64,000 nucleotides of DNA from CAYLHS01 sp964496205 (GTDB lineage Bacteria > Actinomycetota > Acidimicrobiia > Spongiisociales > UBA4744). Under the pieces are notes generated by a model, which saw only the letters and a list, made by a program, of their open reading frames with translations, did no database searches and was not told the origin of the DNA. The stretch covers positions 1 to 64,000 of the forward strand of contig CAZBXV010000002.1 of NCBI GenBank assembly GCA_964496205.1, read 5' to 3'. The translations under genes and the position numbers were made by a program. Positions 49,413 through 57,836 of this stretch are shown one piece after another. Numbering within the stretch: the stretch's first letter is position 1; every line of letters starts with the position of its first letter.

Positions 49413-49519
49413 GGGGAACGGCCAACCGCCTTCCATGAAGGTTCGCATTCGCTTCGTGATCGGTCGCCTCATAGGGCCGGAGCCGGAGTCTATGTGCCGG
49501 GTAGTCCACGTCGCGCTGC

Positions 49520-49525
49520 TACCTT
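49520..49525 (+). promoter_or_regulatory. -10-like TACCTT before the squalene/phytoene synthase gene
   Basis: TACCTT ends 8 nt before the ATG at 49534. Together with 49407-49412 it defines a divergent promoter region of about 130 bp. Confidence 0.45.
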
Positions 49526-49533
49526 GATTGGCA

Positions 49534-50607
49534 ATGCGATTCGCGCGCCTCTCGCTCCTCGTGCGAGGATTCGTCGCCAACCGTGATCATCCGGATCTGG
49601 TGTCCCTCGCCCTGGAGACCGACTCCGAGAGATTCGTGTGGCGTGTTCTGCCTCATGCCGCGCGGAGCTTCGCTGCGAGCATCGCCGTCCTCCCGGCCGA
49701 GAAGGCGAAGGCTGCTGCCGTTGCCTACCTCTACTGCCGCATGCTCGACACGTATGAGGATCTGTACCCGGACAACGGGTCGCGTGGACACGCCCTGGAG
49801 GTGTTCGCTTCGAGGTTCGAGTCGGTGACGCCGCCCGAACCCGATCCGATTCCGGCCGGGCTCGCGCGAGATGGCAGGGACCGCCTCCACCTCCTTCTCG
49901 TCGAGCGTTGCAGTTCAGTCGACGATGTCTATCAGACCCTTCCGATCGAGACGCGAAACTCCATCGCTCGTCTCGTGCGGGCGATGGCGGACGGGATGAT
50001 CTGGTCGGTGGACTGCTTCGCCCGTCAGGGAGGGGTCCTCCTCAATGGTGAGCAGATGAGTCGCTACTGCCGGAACGTGATCGGCAACCCTGTGCTGTTC
50101 ACCCTGGAGTTGATTGGCGGAGGCAGACTTACGCCGGCGACCAGACGTGATGCAGGCGCCGTGGGGGAGATGATCCAGCTTGCCAATATCACGCGAGACG
50201 TTGAGAAGGACCTGGCGAGAGGCATCGGATACCACCCGGCACTCGAGCCGTTTCTCCGCAACGGTGGCGATGCAACGGTGATGAACGAGACGGTGCAGCG
50301 TGTACGGGTCGAGCTGACGGCGAGGGCTATGCGTCTCGTGCCGTCGTACCTGAGGTTGGTGGCAGCGTTCGAGGGCATGGTCGCCGTGCGCACCGCGGCC
50401 GTGCTCATGCTTGGCTTCACCGAGCTGCACTACCGGGGCTGCGTGGCCGGGTCCGGCCGCACCCCTTGGCCAGGGCCCGATTCTCCGTTGGGAGTGGTCC
50501 TGCGAGCGATTCCCTCGCTCGTGTCTGCCCGCTGGGCAAGACGCAGACTTGGTCGAGTCGAGGCGAACTTCCTCAGGGCGGCGACGAGTCTCGGCTCAGT
50601 CGGATAG
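49534..50607 (+). CDS. Squalene/phytoene synthase family enzyme
   Basis: A 357-residue prenyl head-to-head synthase. The first Asp-rich motif is D72-TYE-D76 (CRMLDTYEDLYPD). The second region QLANITRDVEKD (215-226) holds the N-x2-RD pattern that binds Mg-diphosphate. It condenses two prenyl diphosphates to squalene or phytoene. Neither a desaturase nor a cyclase is nearby. The neighbour is a divergent MMPL exporter, reminiscent of hopanoid export, but the specific product is not determinable. Confidence 0.85.
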   Translation: MRFARLSLLVRGFVANRDHPDLVSLALETDSERFVWRVLPHAARSFAASIAVLPAEKAKAAAVAYLYCRMLDTYEDLYPDNGSRGHALEVFASRFESVTPPEPDPIPAGLARDGRDRLHLLLVERCSSVDDVYQTLPIETRNSIARLVRAMADGMIWSVDCFARQGGVLLNGEQMSRYCRNVIGNPVLFTLELIGGGRLTPATRRDAGAVGEMIQLANITRDVEKDLARGIGYHPALEPFLRNGGDATVMNETVQRVRVELTARAMRLVPSYLRLVAAFEGMVAVRTAAVLMLGFTELHYRGCVAGSGRTPWPGPDSPLGVVLRAIPSLVSARWARRRLGRVEANFLRAATSLGSVG

Positions 50608-50653
50608 CCGCCTCCCGCGACGCTCGGATCGAGAAGGTGGAGGGTCGAGAAGC

Positions 50654-50659
50654 TACCGT
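50654..50659 (+). promoter_or_regulatory. -10-like TACCGT before the alcohol dehydrogenase gene
   Basis: TACCGT ends 6 nt before the ATG at 50666. Confidence 0.45.
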
Positions 50660-50665
50660 TGGTCC

Positions 50666-51721
50666 ATGCGGGGCCTGACCCTCGACGATGTCAAAACCGT
50701 TGTCTTCCGTGATGATCTGCCGGAGCCCGTTCTCGAGACGGGCACGGATGTGATCGTCCGCGTCACGAGGGCGGGCCTCTGCGGCTCCGATCTTCACCCC
50801 TACCTGGGCAGAGAAACCGTTCGGTTTGGAGTGATCCCTGGTCACGAGGCCGTCGGGACCGTGACCGCCGTCGGCACCGCCGTCGAACGCTTCCAGGAAG
50901 GTGAGCGGGTGATCGTCCCGTTCACGACGAGCTGTGGACGTTGCGATGCGTGCCTTCGAGGGTTGAGCGCCAGGTGTGAACAAGGGGAGCTGTTCGGGTA
51001 TGGGAGTCCCGACGGGACATCGACCCTTCAGGGATGCCAAGCGGAGTATGTGCGTGTCCCGATGGCCGACGGGACGCTTGTGCGGGTTCCTGATGGCCTG
51101 TCCGACGAGACTGCTTTGTTGCTCTCGGACAACTTCCCGACAGGCTGGCACGCCGCAAGACGCGCCTACGCGAGACCCGGTCGTCCGCTGGCCGTGGTCG
51201 GTCTCGGGGCCGTCGGATTGACGGCTGTGTTTTCGGCATTGGCGATGGGGGCGGGGCCGATCCTGGCGATCGACCCGGTGGAGGATCGGAGAGAGCGGGC
51301 CCATCAACTTGGTGCCAGGACTGCGCACCCGGCCGAAGCGGACGACCTGGCAGTTGTCATGACCGAATCCGGGTTCCCGTCCGTGGTTGACGCGACGGGT
51401 GCGCTTCCGGGCCAAGGACTTGCGTTCCGGCTCCTGCAAACGGGTGGAACGCTTTCGGTCATCGCTGTGCCTACTTTCGATCGCTTCGCGTTCTCACCCG
51501 TCAACGCCTATGACAAGAACGTGACGGTTGTCACCGGCAGGGCACCGGTTCGATCGATCCTCGAACGCATCCTGCCCCACATCGACAGACTGGCGATTCC
51601 GGCGGATGTGATTGTTTCACACCCATCGGTCCCGATCGAAGATGGCCCCGACGCGTATCGAAGGTTCGCCGCGAGGGAACAGGGCATCGTCAAGGTGGCG
51701 TTCACATTCGATGCGCCCTAG
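50666..51721 (+). CDS. Zinc-dependent medium-chain alcohol dehydrogenase
   Basis: A 351-residue MDR. The catalytic zinc site is GLCGSDLHPY with GHEAVGTV. The structural zinc Cys quartet lies in CGRCDACLRGLSARC. The Rossmann GLGAVGL is near residue 186. It oxidises or reduces an alcohol/aldehyde with NAD(P). The ATG at 50666 is chosen for the -10 spacing and because the frame upstream overlaps the synthase gene. Neighbour function is not clear. Confidence 0.9.
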   Translation: MRGLTLDDVKTVVFRDDLPEPVLETGTDVIVRVTRAGLCGSDLHPYLGRETVRFGVIPGHEAVGTVTAVGTAVERFQEGERVIVPFTTSCGRCDACLRGLSARCEQGELFGYGSPDGTSTLQGCQAEYVRVPMADGTLVRVPDGLSDETALLLSDNFPTGWHAARRAYARPGRPLAVVGLGAVGLTAVFSALAMGAGPILAIDPVEDRRERAHQLGARTAHPAEADDLAVVMTESGFPSVVDATGALPGQGLAFRLLQTGGTLSVIAVPTFDRFAFSPVNAYDKNVTVVTGRAPVRSILERILPHIDRLAIPADVIVSHPSVPIEDGPDAYRRFAAREQGIVKVAFTFDAP

Positions 51722-51837
51722 CCCTGTCCCCACGTTTGCCGCATCCAGGACGGCCAGATGACACCGCTTGTCCTCGTTGTTGCACCGGACACCCTTCGCT
51801 CGACCTGCACATCACCAACGCCGCCGGACAGCGCGCC

Positions 51838-53631
51838 CTAGCGTCTCGGGACCGTTCGTTTCCTGACGCGAATCGACGTCGGCGTCACCTCGACCAGTTC
51901 GTCATCGGCGATCCACTCGATGGCACGCTCCAGTGTCATCGTTCGGGGAGGTTTCAGGTTGATCGCTTCGTCGGCGGCGTGGGTACGGATGTTGGTGAGT
52001 TGCTTCGGTTTCGCCGGGTTGCACGGCATATCGGCGGTGCGAGAGTTCTCACCGATGACCATGCCCGCGTAGACCTGCTCTCCGGGACCGATGAAGAGAG
52101 TGCCCCGTTTCTGAAGGTTGTCGAGGGCGTATCCGGTGGAGGTCCCTGCACGGTCGGAGACCATCGCACCGCCCTGTCGACTCGGGAGTTCGCCTGCCCA
52201 GGGCATCCAGCCCGAATGGCGCTGGTGGACGAGTGCAGTGCCTCTTGTTGCCGTCATGAGCAGCGATCGGAGTCCGATCAGTCCACGTGCGGGTGCTGTG
52301 ACTGTGACGATCGTCCTACCCGATTCACCCGGTTCGAGGCCTGCGATCTGGCCTTTCCGCGGTGCGACCGCTTGGGTGACCGTTCCTACGTGATCGTTGG
52401 GCACGTCGATGGTCGCTTCCTCGACAGGTTCGCATTGCACTCCGTCGATGTCACGAGTGACCACCTCCGGTCTACTCACCTGGAGTTCGAAGCCCTCTCT
52501 ACGCATGGCCTCGATCAACACAGCGAGCTGGAGCTCTCCACGGCCGGCCACCTCGATGACCTCCGGAGTGGGCGTGTCGCCGATCTTGATCGACACGTTG
52601 CCGAGTACTTCTCGTTCGAGTCGGTCCCGAATCTGACGCGAGGTGACGAAGCGCCCTTCGGTGCCTGCAAGCGGCGAAGTATTGACTCCGAACGTCATCT
52701 TCAGCACCGGCTCGTCAACGGTCAGGCGTGGAAGCGGTTGTGGGTCGGTCGTGTCGGCCAGTGTGTCTCCGATTTCCACCTCCGGGAATCCCGAGATCAC
52801 GAACAGGTCACCTGCGACTCGCTCGGACACCTCGATGCGGCCCAGACCCTCGAACCCCATGAGCTGAGTGAGTCGTCGAACCAGGACGCTCCCGTCCGCC
52901 CGGCATAGGGCTACCTGGTCGCCGCTGCGGAGCGAGCCCTGAGCCACCCGGCCGATCGCGAGCCTCCCCAGATAGTCGGACGCGTCGAGATTCGTCACGA
53001 GCGCTTGGAGCGGCGCCAACGGATCCCCGGATGCCGCCGGAATGGTCGCGACGATCGCGTCGAGGAGGGGCGACAGGTCGGCGTCGTCGGCGGGCATTCC
53101 GATTCCCGCCATCGCCAGCCCCTTGCGCGCAATGGCAGAGATGATCGGGAACTCGATGTGGTCTTCGGAGGCGCCCAGGTCGAAGAACAGCTCGTACACA
53201 TCGTCGACGACCTGATCGATTCTCGCGTCGGTTCTGTCGACCTTGTTGACGACTACAACTGCGGGGAGGTGCCGATCCAGCGCCTTCGACAAGACGTAGC
53301 GGGTTTGTGGCATCGGGCCCTCAGCGGCATCCACCAAAAGGAGAACACCGTCGACGAGGGCCAAGGCTCGTTCCACCTCTCCTCCGAAGTCCGCGTGTCC
53401 AGGGGTGTCGACGAGGTTGATGCGAATCCCCTTCCACTCGACCGACGCGGCCTTGGCGAAGATCGTGATGCCACGTTCTCGCTCCTGGTCGTTGGAATCG
53501 AGGACCCGGTCGACCCGGATGTGATGAGGGGAGAACACGCCGGTGGCAGACAGCAGCGCATCGACCAAGGTCGTCTTGCCATGGTCGACGTGCGCGATCA
53601 GTGCGACGTTGCGGAATGGAGTGCCCGACAT
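51838..53631 (-). CDS. typA: Ribosome-binding GTPase TypA/BipA
   Basis: A 597-residue translational GTPase. G1 is AHVDHGKTT (about 13-21), G3 is DTPGHADF and G4 is NKVD. The C-terminal half has RSLLMTATRGTALVHQRHSGW, typical of BipA. It acts on the 70S ribosome under stress and low temperature. The ATG at 53631 is used. A longer frame is open upstream but is Thr/Phe-rich and unlikely. The product is near the usual length for this family. Confidence 0.95.
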   Translation of the reverse strand: MSGTPFRNVALIAHVDHGKTTLVDALLSATGVFSPHHIRVDRVLDSNDQERERGITIFAKAASVEWKGIRINLVDTPGHADFGGEVERALALVDGVLLLVDAAEGPMPQTRYVLSKALDRHLPAVVVVNKVDRTDARIDQVVDDVYELFFDLGASEDHIEFPIISAIARKGLAMAGIGMPADDADLSPLLDAIVATIPAASGDPLAPLQALVTNLDASDYLGRLAIGRVAQGSLRSGDQVALCRADGSVLVRRLTQLMGFEGLGRIEVSERVAGDLFVISGFPEVEIGDTLADTTDPQPLPRLTVDEPVLKMTFGVNTSPLAGTEGRFVTSRQIRDRLEREVLGNVSIKIGDTPTPEVIEVAGRGELQLAVLIEAMRREGFELQVSRPEVVTRDIDGVQCEPVEEATIDVPNDHVGTVTQAVAPRKGQIAGLEPGESGRTIVTVTAPARGLIGLRSLLMTATRGTALVHQRHSGWMPWAGELPSRQGGAMVSDRAGTSTGYALDNLQKRGTLFIGPGEQVYAGMVIGENSRTADMPCNPAKPKQLTNIRTHAADEAINLKPPRTMTLERAIEWIADDELVEVTPTSIRVRKRTVPRR

Positions 53632-53640
53632 GAGCGCCGG

Positions 53641-53646
53641 ATGGTA
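53641..53646 (-). promoter_or_regulatory. -10-like TACCAT before typA
   Basis: Minus-strand TACCAT ends 9 nt before the typA ATG at 53631. The gap to the divergent MFS gene is only 61 bp. Confidence 0.4.
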
Positions 53647-53692
53647 ACGCGAGAATGGGTGTGGCGAGTCGAAGAATGGAGGGAGGGTCGTA

Positions 53693-54934
53693 GTGGCTGA
53701 AGTGGTGAAGGTCAGACTGTACGGATACCGGTGGGTGGTTCTCGGGGTGTTCTCGCTTCTGAACGCCCTTGTACAGATGAACTGGATCACGTTCGCCGCG
53801 GTGACCGGCGACGCCGCTTCTTACTACAGGGTGTCCGAACTCCAGATTGGTCTGTTGTCGATGGTGTTCATGATCGTGTTCATCATCTTCTCGATTCCCG
53901 CTTCCTACGTGATCGACACCTACGGGGTGCGGCTCGGTGTGGGGATCGGAGCGGTTCTCACCGGTGTGTTCGCAATCACAAGGGGTGTATGGGCGTCGAG
54001 CTACACGATCGTGCTGGTGTCCCAGATCGGTCTCGCCGTCGGCCAGCCGTTCGTGATGAACGCGATCACGAAGGTTGGCGCCCGGTGGTTTCCGGTCACC
54101 GAGCGGGCAACCGCCGCGGCAGCGCCGTCGCTGGCCCAGTTCATTGGCATCATCGTTGCGATGGCAGCGACACCGTTCCTGGTCGAGAACCTTCAGATGT
54201 CGGGAACGCTCATGTGGTACGGAATCGCATCGGCGATCGGCGCGATTGCCTCGCTTGTGTTCATCAAAGAGCGCCCCGCTACACCGCCGAGCACGGTCGA
54301 TCAGGACGAACGGTTCAAGGTGTTCGAAGGGCTGCGTCACATCTTGCGCCAGAGGGACATGCTGATCCTCCTGTTGTTGTTCTTCGTCGGACTCGGGATG
54401 TTCAACGCGATCTCCACGTGGATCGAGCAGATCGTCAGCCCCCGCGGGTTCGGCCCCGAGGAGGCAGGCATCATTGGAGCGGTGATGGTTGTCGGTGGGA
54501 TTCTGGGGGCGGGTATCTTGCCGGTGCTGTCAGACCGATCACGGCGCCGCAAGCCGTTCCTGGTGATCGCGGTCGCCGGCATGGCGCCCGGCCTCGTCGG
54601 ACTGGCGTTCGCCGATACGCTTCCGCTGCTGTTGATCTCGAGTTTCGTGTTCGGGTTCTTCATGATGAGCGCCTACCCGCTCGGCTTCCAGTACTCCGCC
54701 GAGATCAGCTACCCGGCTCCCGAGTCGACCTCCCAGGGGGTCATCCTGATGGCAGGTCAGGTCTCGGGGATCTTGTTCATTCTCGGCATGGACGCGTTCA
54801 AGTCGTCGGCAACGGGGTCCATGGCCGGATCGATGATGGTGTTCATCGCATTGACGGCGATCGTGATCGCGCTGACCGCCTTCCTCGACGAATCGACGAT
54901 GGTCCGCGCGGAGAGCGAGCGTGTGACCGTCTGA
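53693..54934 (+). CDS. MFS transporter (FLVCR-like)
   Basis: A 413-residue MFS protein with twelve helices. The first half resembles FLVCR/disrupted-in-renal-carcinoma-type transporters (YGYRWVVLGVFSLLNALVQMNWITFA, GARWFPVTERATAAA). GTG at 53693 follows GGAGGG. It sits at the head of the P450/acyl-CoA cluster. It may import the substrate of that cluster, but this is a guess from position. Its stop precedes the first of the three inverted repeats. Confidence 0.85.
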   Translation: MAEVVKVRLYGYRWVVLGVFSLLNALVQMNWITFAAVTGDAASYYRVSELQIGLLSMVFMIVFIIFSIPASYVIDTYGVRLGVGIGAVLTGVFAITRGVWASSYTIVLVSQIGLAVGQPFVMNAITKVGARWFPVTERATAAAAPSLAQFIGIIVAMAATPFLVENLQMSGTLMWYGIASAIGAIASLVFIKERPATPPSTVDQDERFKVFEGLRHILRQRDMLILLLLFFVGLGMFNAISTWIEQIVSPRGFGPEEAGIIGAVMVVGGILGAGILPVLSDRSRRRKPFLVIAVAGMAPGLVGLAFADTLPLLLISSFVFGFFMMSAYPLGFQYSAEISYPAPESTSQGVILMAGQVSGILFILGMDAFKSSATGSMAGSMMVFIALTAIVIALTAFLDESTMVRAESERVTV

Positions 54935-54938
54935 ACTG

Positions 54939-54989
54939 CGAACCCTGGGCTCAGGGACTCGGTTTCCGCTCCTGCGAGCCCTGGGTTCG
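54939..54989. repeat. Inverted repeat A (MFS/P450 junction)
   Basis: CGAACCCTGGGCTC (54939-54952) pairs with GAGCCCTGGGTTCG (54976-54989) with one central T-T mismatch. It lies between two convergent stops and belongs to the same family as the repeats at 56270 and 59369. It may serve as a bidirectional terminator. Confidence 0.75.
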
Positions 54990-54998
54990 GGAGATGCT

Positions 54999-56228
54999 CT
55001 ATCCCGGCGTCACTGTGAGTGGCAGACGGTTGACACCGCGGAAGATCAAGCTGGGGGTTCGTTCGAGGTTCTCCTCCGCCAACGCGACCGAACCGATCCG
55101 GCGCGCGAAGTGAGAGAACGCGACGTCCAACTCCACCTTTGCGAGCGGCGCGCCGACACAGAAGTGGATGCCACCACCAAACGACACGTGCGGGTTGGGT
55201 GTGCGACCCAGGTCGAGCCGCTCAGGGTCCGCGAATACCGTCTCGTCGTGGTTGGCCGACCCGAACAGAAGTCCGACCTTGGTGCCTTTGCGCAGGTGTG
55301 CACCATTCCAGTCGAGGTCCTCCAGCACCCATCGTTCGAACATTTGGAGCGGGGTGTCGTGACGTAGCAGTTCGTCGACGGTGGTCGACATCAGATCGGG
55401 GTCGGAGCGCAGCCGTTGATACTGCTGTGGGTTGCGGGCGAGGGCGAGGAGCCCGTTGCCGATTGCTTGGACGGTCGCCTCGTGACCGGCGTTGAGGGCG
55501 AGGATGCTCGTCGCAACGACTTCATCGTCGGTCAGGTGATCCCCGTCAACCTCGGCCTCCACCAGGGCGGTCACCAGGTCCTCGGATGAGCGTTGCCGCC
55601 GTTGTGTGATCATGTCTCGCACGTACTCGACGAATTGGGTGGTCGCCTCCTCGGCCAGCATGCCTTCCTCGTCGGTGCATGCCTGGTCGTAGAGGCGGAC
55701 GATTCGATGGGACCAGTCGACGAGGAGCGGCTGGTCGACTGCCGGAACGCCCATCAGCTCGGCGATCATTGCCAATGGGATGGGTTCGGCGTAGTCGGCG
55801 ACTGCGTCCATGCTGCCCCGCTCCAGGGCCGCGTCCAGAAGCCGTGTCGCCGCTTCGTCCAGGCGCGGCCGGTAGCTTTCGGAGGCTCGCCGGTTGAACG
55901 CGGACTGGACAAGCCTTCGAAGTCGTGTGTGATCGGGAGGCTCGAAGTCGATGAACGACTCGCGGATGAATCGGGTCCACATCGGATACCGGGTCGGGTA
56001 GATCCGGTCGAACGCCTGAGGGTCGATGTCGGACTTCGGAACCGCATGCCGGACATCCCTGCCGAAGCGTCGGTCCCGAAGCATGGCGGCGATGTCTGCG
56101 TGGCGGGTGAAGAACGTCAGTCCCCAACGCTCATCGAAGAACACAGGTGACTCGGAGCGAAGGCGGGCAAACGTCGGGTAGGGATTGTCGATGAACTCGG
56201 GGGCGTAGGAATCGAACATCGGTTCCAT
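54999..56228 (-). CDS. Cytochrome P450
   Basis: A 409-residue soluble bacterial CYP. The heme-ligand motif FGGGIHFCVG has Cys357. The K-helix ExxR is E286-LL-R289, and the I-helix reads NAGHEAT (246-252), a His in place of the usual D/E-T pair. It hydroxylates a hydrophobic substrate with ferredoxin electrons, and no ferredoxin gene is nearby. It converges with the MFS gene and is divergent from the MaoC gene. The substrate might be a steroid, terpene or fatty acid. Confidence 0.92.
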   Translation of the reverse strand: MEPMFDSYAPEFIDNPYPTFARLRSESPVFFDERWGLTFFTRHADIAAMLRDRRFGRDVRHAVPKSDIDPQAFDRIYPTRYPMWTRFIRESFIDFEPPDHTRLRRLVQSAFNRRASESYRPRLDEAATRLLDAALERGSMDAVADYAEPIPLAMIAELMGVPAVDQPLLVDWSHRIVRLYDQACTDEEGMLAEEATTQFVEYVRDMITQRRQRSSEDLVTALVEAEVDGDHLTDDEVVATSILALNAGHEATVQAIGNGLLALARNPQQYQRLRSDPDLMSTTVDELLRHDTPLQMFERWVLEDLDWNGAHLRKGTKVGLLFGSANHDETVFADPERLDLGRTPNPHVSFGGGIHFCVGAPLAKVELDVAFSHFARRIGSVALAEENLERTPSLIFRGVNRLPLTVTPG

Positions 56229-56269
56229 TGCACCACATCCCGTGGGGCTAGACCTTCGGCAATCCCGCC

Positions 56270-56316
56270 AACCCAGGGCTGTCGGCGGTGTTTTTCTCGT
56301 TCAGGAACCCTGGGTT
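56270..56316. repeat. Inverted repeat B (P450/MaoC junction)
   Basis: AACCCAGGG (56270-56278) pairs with CCCTGGGTT (56308-56316). The right arm alone forms GAACCC-T-GGGTTC (56305-56317). Sequence words match repeats A and C. It lies between two divergent starts, so a terminator role is less obvious here. Confidence 0.65.
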
Positions 56317-56353
56317 CGGGATGAAGGGGTTGATCCCCTGCGAAGATGGGGCT

Positions 56354-57103
56354 GTGCTCGCTGCCACCCTGACCTTCACCCAGGCCCAGTTCGACGAGTT
56401 CGCTCGTCTGAGCGGTGACGACAATCCAATCCACGTAGATCCGGACTTCGCCGCCGGAACCCGCTTCGGGCGAACCGTCGCTCACGGCATGTTCCTGTTC
56501 TCGGTGACATGGGCCGAGCTGCGCCGAACCGCCGGCTTCCGGCCCATCTATCAGGAGTTCCTGTTCAACGGTCCGACGTTCGCTGGCGAGGAGATGACGC
56601 TTCACCTGACGCCTGTCGACGGGGGATTCGCGGAGCAGCTGATCAACCCGAACGGGGAGGTGATCACGAGCGGCCTCTCCCTGCAATCCGAGCCTTCCCA
56701 ACCCGATCCCGCGCTGGTCGACCCGAATGCCACATTCAAGGGACTTCGGATCGGAATGCAGGCGTCCAGAACTCGAACCTTCACGGCCGCCGACGTGGAC
56801 GACTATCGGCGTCTCGTCGAAGATCCGAACGAATACGGCGGCGAGGTGCCAGGCCCACTGCTTGGCGGGTTCGTCTCTGCGCTGCTCGGGGTCGATCTTC
56901 CTGGTCCCGGCTCGAACTGGCTGAAGCAGCGCTACACGTTCCTGCGGCCGGTCGGCGTCGACACGCCGATTCGGGCGACGGTGACAATCGTTCGGCTCCG
57001 GCCCGAAAAGGAGCTGGTCAACCTGTCGACGGATGTCTCTGTGGAGGGAGGGGCAGCCGTCCGAGGGGAGTCGCTGGTGCTCGTCAGGGATGTCGCTGGT
57101 TGA
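56354..57103 (+). CDS. MaoC-type double hot-dog (R)-enoyl-CoA hydratase-like protein
   Basis: A 249-residue protein made of two hot-dog units. The first has the hydratase site LSGDDNPIHVDPDFA (Asp and His). The second, DDYRRLVEDPNEYGGEVPGPLLGGFVSALLG, resembles an inactive partner domain. The family hydrates enoyl-CoA in beta-oxidation or fatty-acid synthesis. GTG at 56354 is chosen; ATG at 56321 is an alternative. Its last 20 bases overlap the enoyl-CoA hydratase gene on the other strand. Confidence 0.82.
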   Translation: MLAATLTFTQAQFDEFARLSGDDNPIHVDPDFAAGTRFGRTVAHGMFLFSVTWAELRRTAGFRPIYQEFLFNGPTFAGEEMTLHLTPVDGGFAEQLINPNGEVITSGLSLQSEPSQPDPALVDPNATFKGLRIGMQASRTRTFTAADVDDYRRLVEDPNEYGGEVPGPLLGGFVSALLGVDLPGPGSNWLKQRYTFLRPVGVDTPIRATVTIVRLRPEKELVNLSTDVSVEGGAAVRGESLVLVRDVAG

Positions 57104-57836
57104 GGAAGGCGTCGATGCCGGCGATCGACTCGTCGGTGACGACCTGTTCCACGAAGAGCCGTCGTTCGTTTTCCAGCCCTCTCGCGACAAGGTCGAGGTC
57201 GACGTTGAGGCTTCGCTTCACCGCTCTGGTCTTGCGACGCGCCATTTCCATCGCGGTCGACCGGGCACCTGCCACCGCGTCGTAGACGACCTCGTCCACG
57301 AGACCCCAATCGTGCGCCTGGCTCGCAGTGATCGTCGTGTTGTGAAGCAGCAGCGAAGCAACGCGCGCCCGTCCGATACGGTCGGGGAGGAGCGCCGACC
57401 ATCCTCCGTCTGGGGAGAAGCCCACGACCGAATACCAGGGCGTGAAGGACGCTGTCGACGCAGCGACCACGAGGTCCGCGGCCATCACGAGTCCCATAGA
57501 TCCGCCCGTCACCACACTGTGCACGGCAGCGACGATGGGCTGGTCGATTCGCATCATCGTCAGCATCGCCTCGTTGAGGAGGCCAACGATCTCGTGTGCG
57601 TAGTCGGCGAGCCGATCCCGGTGGGCATCGAACCCTGCAACGTCCCCGCCTGTCGAAAACGATCGACCATTTGCCGTCAGAACGATCGCTTTGACCTCAG
57701 GCACGGCCGACACGTGCTGAAACTGCCCGATGAGGGCCGACAGCAATTCCGGGACGAGCGCGTTGTGCCGCTCCGCACGGTTGAGCGTGATGGTCCCGAG
57801 CGGCGGTTCCAGTTTCGACAGGACCAGGTCGGTCAT
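57084..57836 (-). CDS. Enoyl-CoA hydratase/isomerase
   Basis: A 250-residue crotonase-fold protein. The oxyanion hole segments are FSTGGDVAGF (about 58-68) and HSVVTGGSMGLVMAADLVVAA. The first catalytic Glu is replaced by a Gly/Ser-type residue, so a hydratase mechanism is not assured and an isomerase or hydrolase is possible. It is downstream of the acyl-CoA ligase and coupled by ATGA. A catabolic acyl-CoA pathway is indicated. Confidence 0.85.
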   Translation of the reverse strand: MTDLVLSKLEPPLGTITLNRAERHNALVPELLSALIGQFQHVSAVPEVKAIVLTANGRSFSTGGDVAGFDAHRDRLADYAHEIVGLLNEAMLTMMRIDQPIVAAVHSVVTGGSMGLVMAADLVVAASTASFTPWYSVVGFSPDGGWSALLPDRIGRARVASLLLHNTTITASQAHDWGLVDEVVYDAVAGARSTAMEMARRKTRAVKRSLNVDLDLVARGLENERRLFVEQVVTDESIAGIDAFLNQRHP

